Notes under the pieces: generated by a model | Told to the model about the DNA's origin: nothing | Databases searched by the model: none | Seen by the model: only the letters and a program-made list of their open reading frames with translations | Part shown: piece by piece, positions 8,701-17,495 of the stretch | Layout: each line of letters starts with the position of its first letter | Position numbering within the stretch: the stretch's first letter is position 1 | Origin: Gammaproteobacteria bacterium RIFCSPHIGHO2_12_FULL_63_22 | GTDB lineage: Bacteria; Pseudomonadota; Gammaproteobacteria; Xanthomonadales; Xanthomonadaceae | DNA: 64,000 bases | NCBI GenBank assembly: GCA_001801685.1 | Contig: MGYJ01000026.1 | Location: 62,001 to 126,000 of the forward strand | Direction of reading: 5' to 3' | Made by a program: the position numbers and the translations under genes

Positions 8701-11205
8701 TCAGTCCTGCAACTCGCGAAGAGTGACCGACGGCGGCGCCGACAGCACGCGGCGCGTCGCCAGCATGCCCGCGGCGATCGCCGCCACCACGCCCAGCGCG
8801 CTGCTGGTAATCACCAACTGCCAGTCTGCCGTCCACGGCAGTTCGAAAACCTGCTTCGCGACCACGCCCGCCAACACCGTCGCGGCGATCGCCGCTGTAA
8901 GCCCGGTCAACAATCCGATCACTGCAAACTCGGTGGCCTGCGCCAGCAGCAACTGGCGTCGGCTGCCGCCGAGCACGCGCATCACTGCGCCTTCAAGCAG
9001 CCGCTCATCCTGCGATGCGGTCACGGAGGCGAGCAACACAAGAATCCCGGCCGCGAGCGAGAAGTAGAACACCGCCTCGACAACGGCCGACACCTGGTCC
9101 ACCGTGCTTCGCACCTGGTCGAGCACCGCATCGATGTCGATCACCGAAAGATTCGGAAAGCGCGACACCAGGCCGTTGCTCAGCGTTGCGGCGGCGGCAG
9201 GCGGTGCATGCACTCCGCCGATATAACTGGCGGGGAATCCTTCCATCGACGCCGGTGAAGCGATGACGAAGAAGTTGGGCTGGAAACTTTCCCAATCCAC
9301 CTTCCGCAGGCTGGTTATCGTGGCCTCGTAGGGTTGGCCTGCGATGTCGAAACCGACCTTGTCGCCAAGCTTCCAGCCGAGGTCGTTCGCCAGTTCCGTT
9401 TCGACCGACAACTCGGGTTGCGCGGGTCCGGCAACGGGCCAGAAATTTCCGGCGGTCACCTGGTTGTCGCTGCGCAGACTGTCGGTGAAGCTGAGGTTGA
9501 ATTCACGCTCGGCCATCCGTCGTGCACGATCACCTCGCGCCGCGAAACTCGCGCCCGTCACCGGCGCGCCATTCATGCTGACCAGGCGGCCACGAACCAT
9601 CGGGAACAGCACCGGCTTGCTCACGCCGACTTGCGCGAGATAGTCGATAACGGGCTGCACCTGTTCGGGTTGCACGTTGATGATGAAGCGATTCGGCGCA
9701 TCCGCCGGCAAGGCCTGCTGCCAGCGCTCCAGCAGGTCTCCGCGCACGAAGGTCAACAGCAACAACACCATGAGTCCGAGGCCGAGCGACGCGATCTGGG
9801 CGACGCTGGCGGCGGGACGACGGCTCACGTTTGCCAGGCCGTAACGCCAGGGGCCCTGCAGGCGGCCGCGCAGCCTGCGCACCAGCACGATCAATCCGTA
9901 GGCGAGCAAGCCGAGCACCGCGAGCGTGCCGGAAATACCAAGCAACATCGCCGTGCCCAGGGTGGCCGAACCGGCCTTCCACCAGAGCAACAAAGCCAGG
10001 CCTGACAAGCCGACCAGCGCCGCCACCCAGGCACTGGGCTCGGCCACGTCCACATCCTTGCGCAGCACGCGCAAGGCCGGCACGCGACGCAAGGCGAGCA
10101 CCGGCGGTACGCCGAAGGCCAGCAATACGGTCAGCCCGACGCCGAAGCCTTCCAGCACGGGACGCCAACCTGCCGAAGGAATCGCCACGCGCAAGGCATC
10201 CGCCAGCCAATTGCCGACGATGGACTGCAGGCCGAGCGCGAGCAGCACGCCGATCGTGCAGCCGGCCAGGCCGAGCAGCAACAATTCGCCGACATGGATG
10301 CCCACCAGCGTGCGCTGGCTGGCGCCCAGGCAGCGCATGACCGCGCTGCCGGCAAGATGCCGGGCGCTGTGCCTGCGTGCCGCCATCGCCACTGCCACGG
10401 CCGCCAGCACCACCGATATCAGCGCAGCGAGGCCGAGGAATCGCCCGGCCCGGTCCATCGCGGCGCGAATTTCCGGCCGTGCGTCCGAAGCGGTTTCCAG
10501 CCGTTGTCCGCGGCCCAGCGATTGCCGGGTGCGCGCCAGGAATTTTTCCACCGCCGCCGGTTCACCCGCGACCACCAGCCGATGGATGATCCGGCTGCCC
10601 GGCTGCACCAATCCGGTGGCAGGCAGGTCGGCGAGGTTGAGGAATACCTTCGGGCCGGTACTGAAATAATTGAGCGAGGCTTCGGGTTCCTGCACGACCA
10701 GCGCCGCCAGGCGCAGGCTGGAGTTGCCGATTCGAATCGGGTCGCCGATCTTCGCGGCGATGGACTGCGCACCGGATCGTGACAGCCAGACCGAGCCGGG
10801 CCGCGGGACCGCGGGCGCTACATATTCCTCGCCGGTTTCGGAATCGACGATCCGGAACGTGCCGCGCAGCGGAAAGCCTTCGCCCAGCGCGCGAATCTCA
10901 CCCATCTTCAAGCTTTCCCCGGCACCGACCATGCTGGGGAACGCGCGCGTCTGCGTCTGGCGCAGGCCAGGCAGATCGGCGTTGGCCAGCATCGCCGCAG
11001 GAATCGGCTCGTCGGCGCGCAGCACCGCATCGCCACCGAGCAAACGATTGGCTTCCATGGACAAGGCGCGTTCGGCGCGATCGGTCAGGAACCCGACCGC
11101 CGTCACCGACATCACGGCCAACACGATGGCGGCCAGCAGTATCCGGACCTCGCCTGCAGCAAGGTCGCGCCGCATCTGGCGCCAGGCGAGCAACAGGATC
11201 TTCAC
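8701..11205 (-). CDS. ABC exporter permease, FtsX/YbbP family
   Basis: An 834-residue permease with two FtsX modules. One transmembrane helix lies at about residues 19-40, three around 255-365, three near 400-480, and the last three in the C-terminal 130 residues, with large periplasmic domains between. This is the YbbP architecture (E. coli about 800 residues), whose partner ATPase YbbA lies beside tesA as it does here. I chose GTG at 11205 because it overlaps the ATPase stop codon as GTGA; an in-frame ATG at 11250 would overlap the ATPase gene by 49 bp. Cargo unknown; lipid or lipoprotein handling is likely for the family. Confidence 0.88.
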   Translation of the reverse strand: MKILLLAWRQMRRDLAAGEVRILLAAIVLAVMSVTAVGFLTDRAERALSMEANRLLGGDAVLRADEPIPAAMLANADLPGLRQTQTRAFPSMVGAGESLKMGEIRALGEGFPLRGTFRIVDSETGEEYVAPAVPRPGSVWLSRSGAQSIAAKIGDPIRIGNSSLRLAALVVQEPEASLNYFSTGPKVFLNLADLPATGLVQPGSRIIHRLVVAGEPAAVEKFLARTRQSLGRGQRLETASDARPEIRAAMDRAGRFLGLAALISVVLAAVAVAMAARRHSARHLAGSAVMRCLGASQRTLVGIHVGELLLLGLAGCTIGVLLALGLQSIVGNWLADALRVAIPSAGWRPVLEGFGVGLTVLLAFGVPPVLALRRVPALRVLRKDVDVAEPSAWVAALVGLSGLALLLWWKAGSATLGTAMLLGISGTLAVLGLLAYGLIVLVRRLRGRLQGPWRYGLANVSRRPAASVAQIASLGLGLMVLLLLTFVRGDLLERWQQALPADAPNRFIINVQPEQVQPVIDYLAQVGVSKPVLFPMVRGRLVSMNGAPVTGASFAARGDRARRMAEREFNLSFTDSLRSDNQVTAGNFWPVAGPAQPELSVETELANDLGWKLGDKVGFDIAGQPYEATITSLRKVDWESFQPNFFVIASPASMEGFPASYIGGVHAPPAAAATLSNGLVSRFPNLSVIDIDAVLDQVRSTVDQVSAVVEAVFYFSLAAGILVLLASVTASQDERLLEGAVMRVLGGSRRQLLLAQATEFAVIGLLTGLTAAIAATVLAGVVAKQVFELPWTADWQLVITSSALGVVAAIAAGMLATRRVLSAPPSVTLRELQD

Positions 11206-11909
11206 GCGGAAACCAGCCGACCGCCCGACAGGCGCAGGATGCGGCCGCAACGTTCGGCAAGCCGCTCGTCATGCGTTACCAGCACCAGTGTAGTGCCGGT
11301 GGTTGCGTTGAGTTCGAACAGCAGGTCGATGACGGCGCGGCCAGTGTCGGTGTCGAGGTTTCCAGTGGGCTCGTCGGCAAACAAAAGCGAAGGCCCGGTA
11401 ACAAAAGCCCTTGCCAACGCGACGCGCTGTTGTTCACCGCCGGACAGTTGCCTCGGATAATGTTCGAGGCGTTCACCCAAACCCACGCGCTCCAGGATGC
11501 GTCGTGCGGGCTGCTGCGTTTCACGGTCGCCTCGCAACTCCAGGGGCAACATGACGTTTTCAAGCGCGGTCAGCGCGGGCAACAACTGGAAACTCTGGAA
11601 CACGAAGCCGACCCGTTCGCCGCGCACTTTTGCGCGTCCGTCTTCGTCCAGCGCGGAAAGCACGATGCCGTCCAGGCTGACCGACCCGGTGCTCGGCGTA
11701 TCCAGGCCGGCGAGCAATGACAGCAGCGTGCTCTTGCCCGAACCTGAAGCCCCGACCACTGCCACGGCCTCGCCAGCGGCGATGCGGAAACTCACGTCTG
11801 CCAGAATGGTCAATTCATGGTCCGGCAGCCGCACCCGCTTGCCCAGGCCGCTGGCCGCCAGTTCGCCAGGGCTTGAAAGCGTCGGCGATGCCGCAATTGA
11901 ATCGATCAT
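11202..11909 (-). CDS. ABC exporter ATP-binding protein (YbbA/LolD-like)
   Basis: A 235-residue ATPase pairing with the overlapping FtsX-type permease. Walker A is GASGSGKST near residue 54, the Q-loop is FVFQSFQLLPALTALENV, the signature is LSGGEQQRVALARA near 149, Walker B LLFADEPTGNLD follows, and the H-loop is LVTHDERLA. This is the MacB/LolD/YbbA clade. The start ATG at 11909 is only 18 bp from the divergent tesA start, so the two genes share a very short intergenic region. Confidence 0.92.
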   Translation of the reverse strand: MIDSIAASPTLSSPGELAASGLGKRVRLPDHELTILADVSFRIAAGEAVAVVGASGSGKSTLLSLLAGLDTPSTGSVSLDGIVLSALDEDGRAKVRGERVGFVFQSFQLLPALTALENVMLPLELRGDRETQQPARRILERVGLGERLEHYPRQLSGGEQQRVALARAFVTGPSLLFADEPTGNLDTDTGRAVIDLLFELNATTGTTLVLVTHDERLAERCGRILRLSGGRLVSA

Positions 11910-11927
11910 GATCGAGGAGCCCAGGGA

Positions 11928-12575
11928 ATGAATAATCTATATGGAGCATGGCAGGCCCGGGTTCAACGGGGCGTCATGGTCTTACTGACGACACTTGCAT
12001 TGTCCGGCGTGGCCGTGGCGGCCCCCTCGCGGACCGTGCTGGTACTCGGCGATTCGCTGTCGGCAGCCTATGGCCTGGCCGCCAACCAGGGCTGGGTGGC
12101 GCTGACGGCGCAGAAGATGCGAACGACGCACCCGAAATGGCGAGTCGTGAACGCCAGCATCAGCGGCGAAACCACGGCAGGCGGCGCAGCCCGGATCGCG
12201 GCGGAACTCAAGCGGACGCGGCCGGCGGTGGTCGTGGTCGAACTGGGCGCCAACGACGGACTGCGCGGCCTGTCCCTGCAACAGACGCGAGCCAACCTCG
12301 ACCGGATCGTCGGTGCGTCCACGCGCTCGGGCGCCCGCGTGCTGATGGTCGGCATGCGCATGCCCCCCAATTTCGGCCCGACCTACACGCAGGGTTTCGA
12401 GAAGAATTACGTTGATCTTTCGAAGCGATACAAGACCGCCTTCCTGCCCTTCCTGCTCGCGCCCATCGCCGCCGAACGCAAGAACTTCCAGGCCGACAAC
12501 ATGCATCCGGTCGCCGCCGCGCAACCGCGCCTGCGCGACCATGTCTGGCCGGCGCTGCAGCCCTTGCTCAAATAA
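11928..12575 (+). CDS. tesA: Arylesterase / acyl-CoA thioesterase I (SGNH hydrolase)
   Basis: A 215-residue periplasmic SGNH hydrolase with a signal peptide (cleavage probably after AVAA, near residue 32). All four SGNH blocks are visible: GDSLSAAYGL with the catalytic Ser, block II Gly in SISGETT, GANDGLRG with the oxyanion Asn, and DNMHP with the catalytic Asp and His. E. coli TesA (thioesterase I/protease I/lysophospholipase L1) has the same motifs and the same divergent ybbA-ybbP neighbours, which supports the assignment. Substrates are likely acyl thioesters, lysophospholipids or aryl esters. Confidence 0.92.
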   Translation: MNNLYGAWQARVQRGVMVLLTTLALSGVAVAAPSRTVLVLGDSLSAAYGLAANQGWVALTAQKMRTTHPKWRVVNASISGETTAGGAARIAAELKRTRPAVVVVELGANDGLRGLSLQQTRANLDRIVGASTRSGARVLMVGMRMPPNFGPTYTQGFEKNYVDLSKRYKTAFLPFLLAPIAAERKNFQADNMHPVAAAQPRLRDHVWPALQPLLK

Positions 12576-12588
12576 GGGACACGTTGCC

Positions 12589-13293
12589 TCAGGCTGCGGG
12601 ATCCAGTTCGCGGATCGCGTCGTAGGTGTGGGTGAAGATGCCCTCGCCGTCCGTCGCCATCAGCCGGACGATCGCACGGGCCAGCGAATCGGCGGGAATC
12701 GCGCGGTAGGGCCGCAGGCGTCCTGCCATCAGCACGTTGGCGAGCGGAGCCAGCCGCTGGAACACTGCCTCCGCGGGCCGGCGCTGCTCGCGGGGACCGA
12801 GCAGCAGACCGGGCTGGAGCAAGTCCAGCCTCTGGAACCCCTTCTTCTCCATGGCATCTTCCACCTCGCCCTTCACGCGGAGATAGAAATTGGCCGACTG
12901 TCGGCTGGCGCCGGCGGAACTGACCAGGATGGCCTGCTTCGCGCCGGCGGTCTGGGCCAGCTGCGCGAGCTTCAGCACGAGTTCGCGATCGACCGCGATG
13001 AAAGCCTCGCGCGATCCGGCCGCCCTGATCGTGCTGCCCAGGCAGCACACATACGCATCGATAGTTCCATCCGCGAACTGGTTGATGGCCTGCTGGATCA
13101 GCTGATCGGATTCCGGCGACGCGAAGTCAACGATCGGTGCCTGGAGCCGTGAGTCCTTGATGGGCAAGCCACGACGCGTCGGCGCAACCACGCGGCCCTT
13201 GAAGCTGGAATCACGCAGCAATTCCCGCAGCACCAGGCCGCCGACCATGCCGGAGGCGCCCGCAAGCAGCACCTTTCGATCGGTCACGCCCAT
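12589..13293 (-). CDS. NAD(P)H-binding atypical short-chain dehydrogenase
   Basis: A 234-residue Rossmann protein. The dinucleotide-binding loop is LLAGASGMVGGLVLREL near residue 9, and the family continues with VCCLGSTIRAAGSREAF, VSSAGAS and a YxxxK-like FYLRVKGEVE. This is the CC3/TIP30-like (HTATIP2-like) atypical SDR group, sometimes annotated as oxidoreductase or epimerase; catalytic activity is unproven. I start at ATG 13293, which overlaps the upstream GST gene by 10 bp, suggesting co-transcription. The longer frame upstream is only a shadow of the GST gene. Confidence 0.82.
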   Translation of the reverse strand: MGVTDRKVLLAGASGMVGGLVLRELLRDSSFKGRVVAPTRRGLPIKDSRLQAPIVDFASPESDQLIQQAINQFADGTIDAYVCCLGSTIRAAGSREAFIAVDRELVLKLAQLAQTAGAKQAILVSSAGASRQSANFYLRVKGEVEDAMEKKGFQRLDLLQPGLLLGPREQRRPAEAVFQRLAPLANVLMAGRLRPYRAIPADSLARAIVRLMATDGEGIFTHTYDAIRELDPAA

Positions 13294-13916
13294 TCGCTCA
13301 GTTGTTCTTCCTCGTAGAGCCGCTTGAACGAGGGGCGCGCCTTCATCGCCGTCGCCATCCGCGCCAGGTTGGGCCATTCGATGGCCTGCTTGGGCAGGTT
13401 GCGCGACCAGCGCATCAACATCGTCAGGTGGAAGTCCGCAGCCGACATCCTGTCGCCGAGCAACCACGGGCCGTTCTTCGCCAGATGCTCGTCGATGGTC
13501 TGCCAGCAGGCCTCGATGCGCTTGCGCGAGCAGTCCTTCACGACATCCACGTTGGCCTCGCCTGCCACCTCGGCGGGGTAATACCAGTTGCGGAACAGCG
13601 GCTGCACCATGTTGGCCAGGTACAGCAGCCACTGGTAGTAACGCGCCCGCTCAATGCTGCCCACAGGCGGCGCGAAGCCCTTGGAGGGATGCGAATCCGC
13701 GAGGTGCATCAGCAGTGCCACGGACTCGGTGAGGGCCTCGCCATCGATGACCAGCGTCGGCACGACGCCGCTTGGATTGAGCTTGAGATAGTCCGGCGAT
13801 TTTTGCTGCTTCGATTCGAAGTCGAGCAGTTTCAGCTCATACGGAAGTTCAAGCTCGATCAGCAGCCAGTGGATGACCAGGCTTGCCGCGCCGGGCGAAT
13901 AATAAAGTGTGTGCAT
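13284..13916 (-). CDS. Glutathione S-transferase family protein
   Basis: A 210-residue GST beginning MHTLYYSPGAASL, where the early Ser/Tyr region holds the glutathione-activating residue. The glutathione-binding elements are LNPSGVVPTLVIDG near residue 47 and ALTESVALLMHLAD near 60. The helical domain ends near residue 205. It is a different subclass from the GST at 839-1447. Its end overlaps the SDR gene by 10 bp, so the pair may act together on a reactive carbonyl or quinone, which is inference only. Confidence 0.87.
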   Translation of the reverse strand: MHTLYYSPGAASLVIHWLLIELELPYELKLLDFESKQQKSPDYLKLNPSGVVPTLVIDGEALTESVALLMHLADSHPSKGFAPPVGSIERARYYQWLLYLANMVQPLFRNWYYPAEVAGEANVDVVKDCSRKRIEACWQTIDEHLAKNGPWLLGDRMSAADFHLTMLMRWSRNLPKQAIEWPNLARMATAMKARPSFKRLYEEEQLSEWA

Positions 13917-13963
13917 CGGTTCCCCGCGATTGGATGACGGCGACGCCGTCGCTGTTGGAAAGC

Positions 13964-15481
13964 TTATTCGACGACCACCGCAATTTTGGCGATGCGCGCC
14001 GCCCAGGCCTTGGGACCCGTCTGGTGCACCGACTCGCCGCGTGAATCCACCGCCACCGTCACCGGCATGTCCTTGACCTCGAACTCGTAGATCGCCTCCA
14101 TGCCCAGGTCAGCGAAGCCGACCACGCGTGAAGACTTGATGGCCTTCGACACCAGGTAGGCTGCGCCGCCCACGGCCATCAGGTAAACCGATTGGTGCTT
14201 GCGGATGGACTCGATGGCAGTCGGGCCGCGTTCGGCCTTGCCGACCATTCCCAGCAGGCCGGTCTGCGCGAGCACCTGCTCGGTGAACTTGTCCATGCGC
14301 GTAGCCGTGGTCGGGCCCGCCGGGCCGATCACTTCATCGCGCACCGCATCCACGGGACCCACGTAGTAGATGAAACGGCCACGCAGATCCACGGGCAAAG
14401 GCTCGCCCCGATCCAGCATCTCGACGATGCGCTTATGCGCGGCATCGCGTCCGGTCAGCAGTTTGCCGTTGAGAAGGATGGTTTCGCCGGGCTGCCACTG
14501 CGTCACATCCTCGGGCTTGATGGAGTCGAGGTCCACGCGCCGGCCCTTCGACGAGTCATAGGTCAGCTTCGGCCAGTCTTCCAGCGAGGGCGGCTCGAGC
14601 GCTACCGGACCGGAGCCATCGAGCACGAAGTGCGCGTGTCGCGTGGCCGCGCAATTGGGAATCATCGCCACGGGAAGATTGGCTGCATGGGTCGGGTAAT
14701 CGAGCACCTTCACGTCGAGCACGGTAGTCAGGCCACCGAGGCCTTGAGCGCCGATGCCGAGTGCATTGACCTTTTCGTACAACTCCAGGCGCAACTCTTC
14801 GGCGCGATTGGACGCGCCACGGGCGATCAGGTCGGTGATGTCGATCGGCTCCATCAGCGCCTCCTTCGCCAGCAGCATGGCCTTCTCGGCCGTGCCGCCG
14901 ATGCCGATGCCCAGCATGCCCGGCGGGCACCAGCCGGCGCCCATGGTCGGCACCGTCTTCAACACCCAGTCGACGATGGAATCAGACGGATTGAGCATGG
15001 CGAATTTCGACTTCGCTTCGGAGCCGCCGCCCTTGGCCGCCACGATCACGTCCACGTTGCCACCCGGCACCACAGTCATGTTCACCACGGCCGGCGTGTT
15101 GTCCTTCGTGTTGCTGCGCTTGCCCGCGGGGTCGGCGAGCACCGAGGCGCGCAGGCGGTTGTCGGGATGGTTGTAGGCGCGACGCACGCCTTCATTCACC
15201 ATTTCCTCGACACCCATCGTCGCATCGTCCCAACGCACGTCCATGCCGATCTTCAGGAAAACGGTGACGATGCCGGTGTCCTGGCAGATCGGCCGGTGGC
15301 CCTCGGCGCACATGCGCGAGTTGATCAGGATCTGGGCGATGGCGTCGCGCGCGGCAGGTGATTCCTCGCGCTCGTACGCTGCCGAAAGGTTCCGGATGTA
15401 ATCAACAGGGTGGTAGTAGCTGATGTACTGCAACGCATCGGCCACGCTGGTGATGAAATCGTCCTGCTTGATGCTTGCCAT
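13964..15481 (-). CDS. Class I (iron-sulfur) fumarate hydratase
   Basis: A 505-residue single-chain class I fumarase, interconverting fumarate and malate in the citric acid cycle. The three [4Fe-4S] cysteines fit RPICQDTG near residue 66, GAGWCPPGM near 188 and IPNCAATRH near 281. The C-terminal beta-part has VGPVDAVRDEVIGPAGPTTATRMD near 380-400. Length and motif order match E. coli FumA/FumB. Such oxygen-labile enzymes are also common targets of copper and superoxide stress. The gene is single, with ATG at 15481 and a GGAG site upstream, and follows uup on the same strand by 34 bp. Confidence 0.93.
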   Translation of the reverse strand: MASIKQDDFITSVADALQYISYYHPVDYIRNLSAAYEREESPAARDAIAQILINSRMCAEGHRPICQDTGIVTVFLKIGMDVRWDDATMGVEEMVNEGVRRAYNHPDNRLRASVLADPAGKRSNTKDNTPAVVNMTVVPGGNVDVIVAAKGGGSEAKSKFAMLNPSDSIVDWVLKTVPTMGAGWCPPGMLGIGIGGTAEKAMLLAKEALMEPIDITDLIARGASNRAEELRLELYEKVNALGIGAQGLGGLTTVLDVKVLDYPTHAANLPVAMIPNCAATRHAHFVLDGSGPVALEPPSLEDWPKLTYDSSKGRRVDLDSIKPEDVTQWQPGETILLNGKLLTGRDAAHKRIVEMLDRGEPLPVDLRGRFIYYVGPVDAVRDEVIGPAGPTTATRMDKFTEQVLAQTGLLGMVGKAERGPTAIESIRKHQSVYLMAVGGAAYLVSKAIKSSRVVGFADLGMEAIYEFEVKDMPVTVAVDSRGESVHQTGPKAWAARIAKIAVVVE

Positions 15482-15515
15482 CGGTGAAGCTCCTGGAATT
15501 ATTGTTCGTGCGGGC

Positions 15516-17396
15516 TCAGTCGAGCTCGCTCCAGCGTGCGTAAGCGGACTCGAGCCGGGACTGCAGCTCGGACAATTGCCTGTTGGCCGCCTGCACTGCC
15601 GCGCTTCCCTCGCGATACAACTCGGGCGAGCTCACCCTTGCCGTTTCAGCCGCCACTTGCGACTCGAGCGTTTCGATCAGCGCCGGCAGTTGTTCGAGCT
15701 CGCGTTGTTCCTTGAAGCCGAGCTTGCGCTTTACCAGCACCGGCGGCGGTGCAGCAGCGGGCGCCTCGCGCGGAACCTGGGGCGTCAGCTTCGGCGCTAC
15801 CCCGGCGACAACCGCCGCCGGCCGCTGGCGCTGCCAGTCGCTGTACCCGCCGACGTAGTCGCCTACCCGGCCATTGCCTTCCATCACCAACGAACTGGTC
15901 ACCACGTTATCGAGGAATGCGCGATCGTGTGACACCAGGATCAGGGTTCCCGGATAGTCGATCAGCAGTTCCTCCAGCAACTCCAGCGTTTCCACGTCCA
16001 GGTCGTTGGTCGGCTCATCCATCACCAGCAGGTTGGACGGACGCGCAAACAGTTTCGCGAGCAGCAAGCGGTTGCGCTCGCCGCCTGACAATTTGGTAAT
16101 GGGCGCGAGTGCGCGGTCCGGACTGAAAAGGAAGTCCTGCAGGTAGCCCATGACGTGCTTGCGGCCGCCGTTGATGTCGATGAACTCCCGGCCTTCGGAG
16201 ACATTGTCGAGGGCGTTCCAGTCCTCCCTGAGCGCCCCGCGCAATTGGTCGAAAAAGGCGATCTCCAGGTTGCTGCCGCGCATGATCTCGCCCGACTGCG
16301 GCTGCAGGTCGCCGAGCAGCAACTTCAACAACGTGGTCTTGCCCGAGCCATTGGGTCCGATCAGCCCGATCTTGTCGCCACGCTGGATGACCGTACTGAA
16401 GTCCCGAACCAGCACGCGGTCGCCGAAGGCGAAATTGACGTGCTTGGCCTCGAAGATCTTCTTGCCGGACTTGGCGGCGGTGGCGGCGGCCAGGTTGACA
16501 TTGCCGGCCTGCTCGCGGCGTTCGCTGCGTTCGCGGCGCATTGCCTTCAGGGCGGTGACGCGTCCCTCGTTGCGGGTGCGCCGCGCCTTGATGCCCTGCC
16601 GGATCCAGACTTCTTCCTGGGCCAGCTTCTTGTCGAACAGGATGTTGGCCTGGCTTTCGGCGTGCAGCCGCTCTTCGCGCCGACGCAGGTAATTTTCGTA
16701 ATCGCCGGGCCAGCTCGTCACCTGGCCGCGGTCGATTTCAATGATCCGCGTCGCCAGGTTGCGCAGGAATGCGCGGTCATGCGTCACGAAGACCACGCTG
16801 CCGGCGAAGTTCTTCAAAAACTCTTCCAGCCAGGCGATCGATTCGATGTCGAGATGGTTGGTCGGCTCATCGAGCAGCAGCAGGTCTGGCGCGGCGACCA
16901 GCGCCTGCGCCAACAGCACGCGGCGCTTCATGCCGCCCGACAGCGCCGAGAATTCCGTGTCTTCGGGCAGGTCGAGTTTGCTGATCACTTCCTCGACGCG
17001 TTGTTCCAGCTGCCAGCCCTGGCCTTCGTCGATCAGCGCCTGCACGCGACCGAGCTCGTCCATGTCCATGTCGTCGCCGTCATGCAGCAGGTGGTGGTAA
17101 CGGGCCAGGTGCGACCCGAGCTCGCCCAATCCGAGGGCGACCACGTCGAAGACCGTGCCTTCGAGCAGTTTGGGTACTTCCTGCGACAGCCCGGCGATGC
17201 GGCTGCCGAAGCTGCGCACTTCGCCGTCGTCGGCATGGATCTCGCCCGACATCAAGCGCATCAGCGTGGACTTGCCCGCGCCGTTGCGACCGACGATGCA
17301 GACGCGTTCGTTGGGTTCGATGCTGAGGTTGACCTGCTGGAGCAGGAGCGGGCCGCCGACGCTGAAGTCGACGTTCTGGAATACGATCAATGACAT
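15516..17396 (-). CDS. uup: ABC-F ATPase Uup
   Basis: A 626-residue soluble protein with two ABC ATPase domains. The first has Walker A GRNGAGKST near residue 37 and signature LSGGMKRRVLLA; the second has GPNGSGKTT near 345 and LSGGERNRLLLA. A linker with many Arg/Glu (ALKAMRRERSERREQ) separates them, and the C-terminal 80 residues form the coiled-coil DNA-binding domain typical of Uup (E. coli 635 residues). ABC-F proteins act on the ribosome; Uup also affects transposon precise excision and replication intermediates. Confidence 0.93.
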   Translation of the reverse strand: MSLIVFQNVDFSVGGPLLLQQVNLSIEPNERVCIVGRNGAGKSTLMRLMSGEIHADDGEVRSFGSRIAGLSQEVPKLLEGTVFDVVALGLGELGSHLARYHHLLHDGDDMDMDELGRVQALIDEGQGWQLEQRVEEVISKLDLPEDTEFSALSGGMKRRVLLAQALVAAPDLLLLDEPTNHLDIESIAWLEEFLKNFAGSVVFVTHDRAFLRNLATRIIEIDRGQVTSWPGDYENYLRRREERLHAESQANILFDKKLAQEEVWIRQGIKARRTRNEGRVTALKAMRRERSERREQAGNVNLAAATAAKSGKKIFEAKHVNFAFGDRVLVRDFSTVIQRGDKIGLIGPNGSGKTTLLKLLLGDLQPQSGEIMRGSNLEIAFFDQLRGALREDWNALDNVSEGREFIDINGGRKHVMGYLQDFLFSPDRALAPITKLSGGERNRLLLAKLFARPSNLLVMDEPTNDLDVETLELLEELLIDYPGTLILVSHDRAFLDNVVTSSLVMEGNGRVGDYVGGYSDWQRQRPAAVVAGVAPKLTPQVPREAPAAAPPPVLVKRKLGFKEQRELEQLPALIETLESQVAAETARVSSPELYREGSAAVQAANRQLSELQSRLESAYARWSELD

Positions 17397-17495
17397 CCGC
17401 CCATTTTACCCGCACAGGGCTGTACCGCGCGGTGTCCGCATCAATCTGTGCGCCAGCCGAACTTCACTGCCGCTGCCAGACGCTAGACTCAGGGC

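Noticed and set aside
14192-15361. Plus-strand open frame of 389 codons
   Set aside because: Antisense shadow of the fumarase gene, with a His/Arg-rich composition typical for GC-rich shadow frames.
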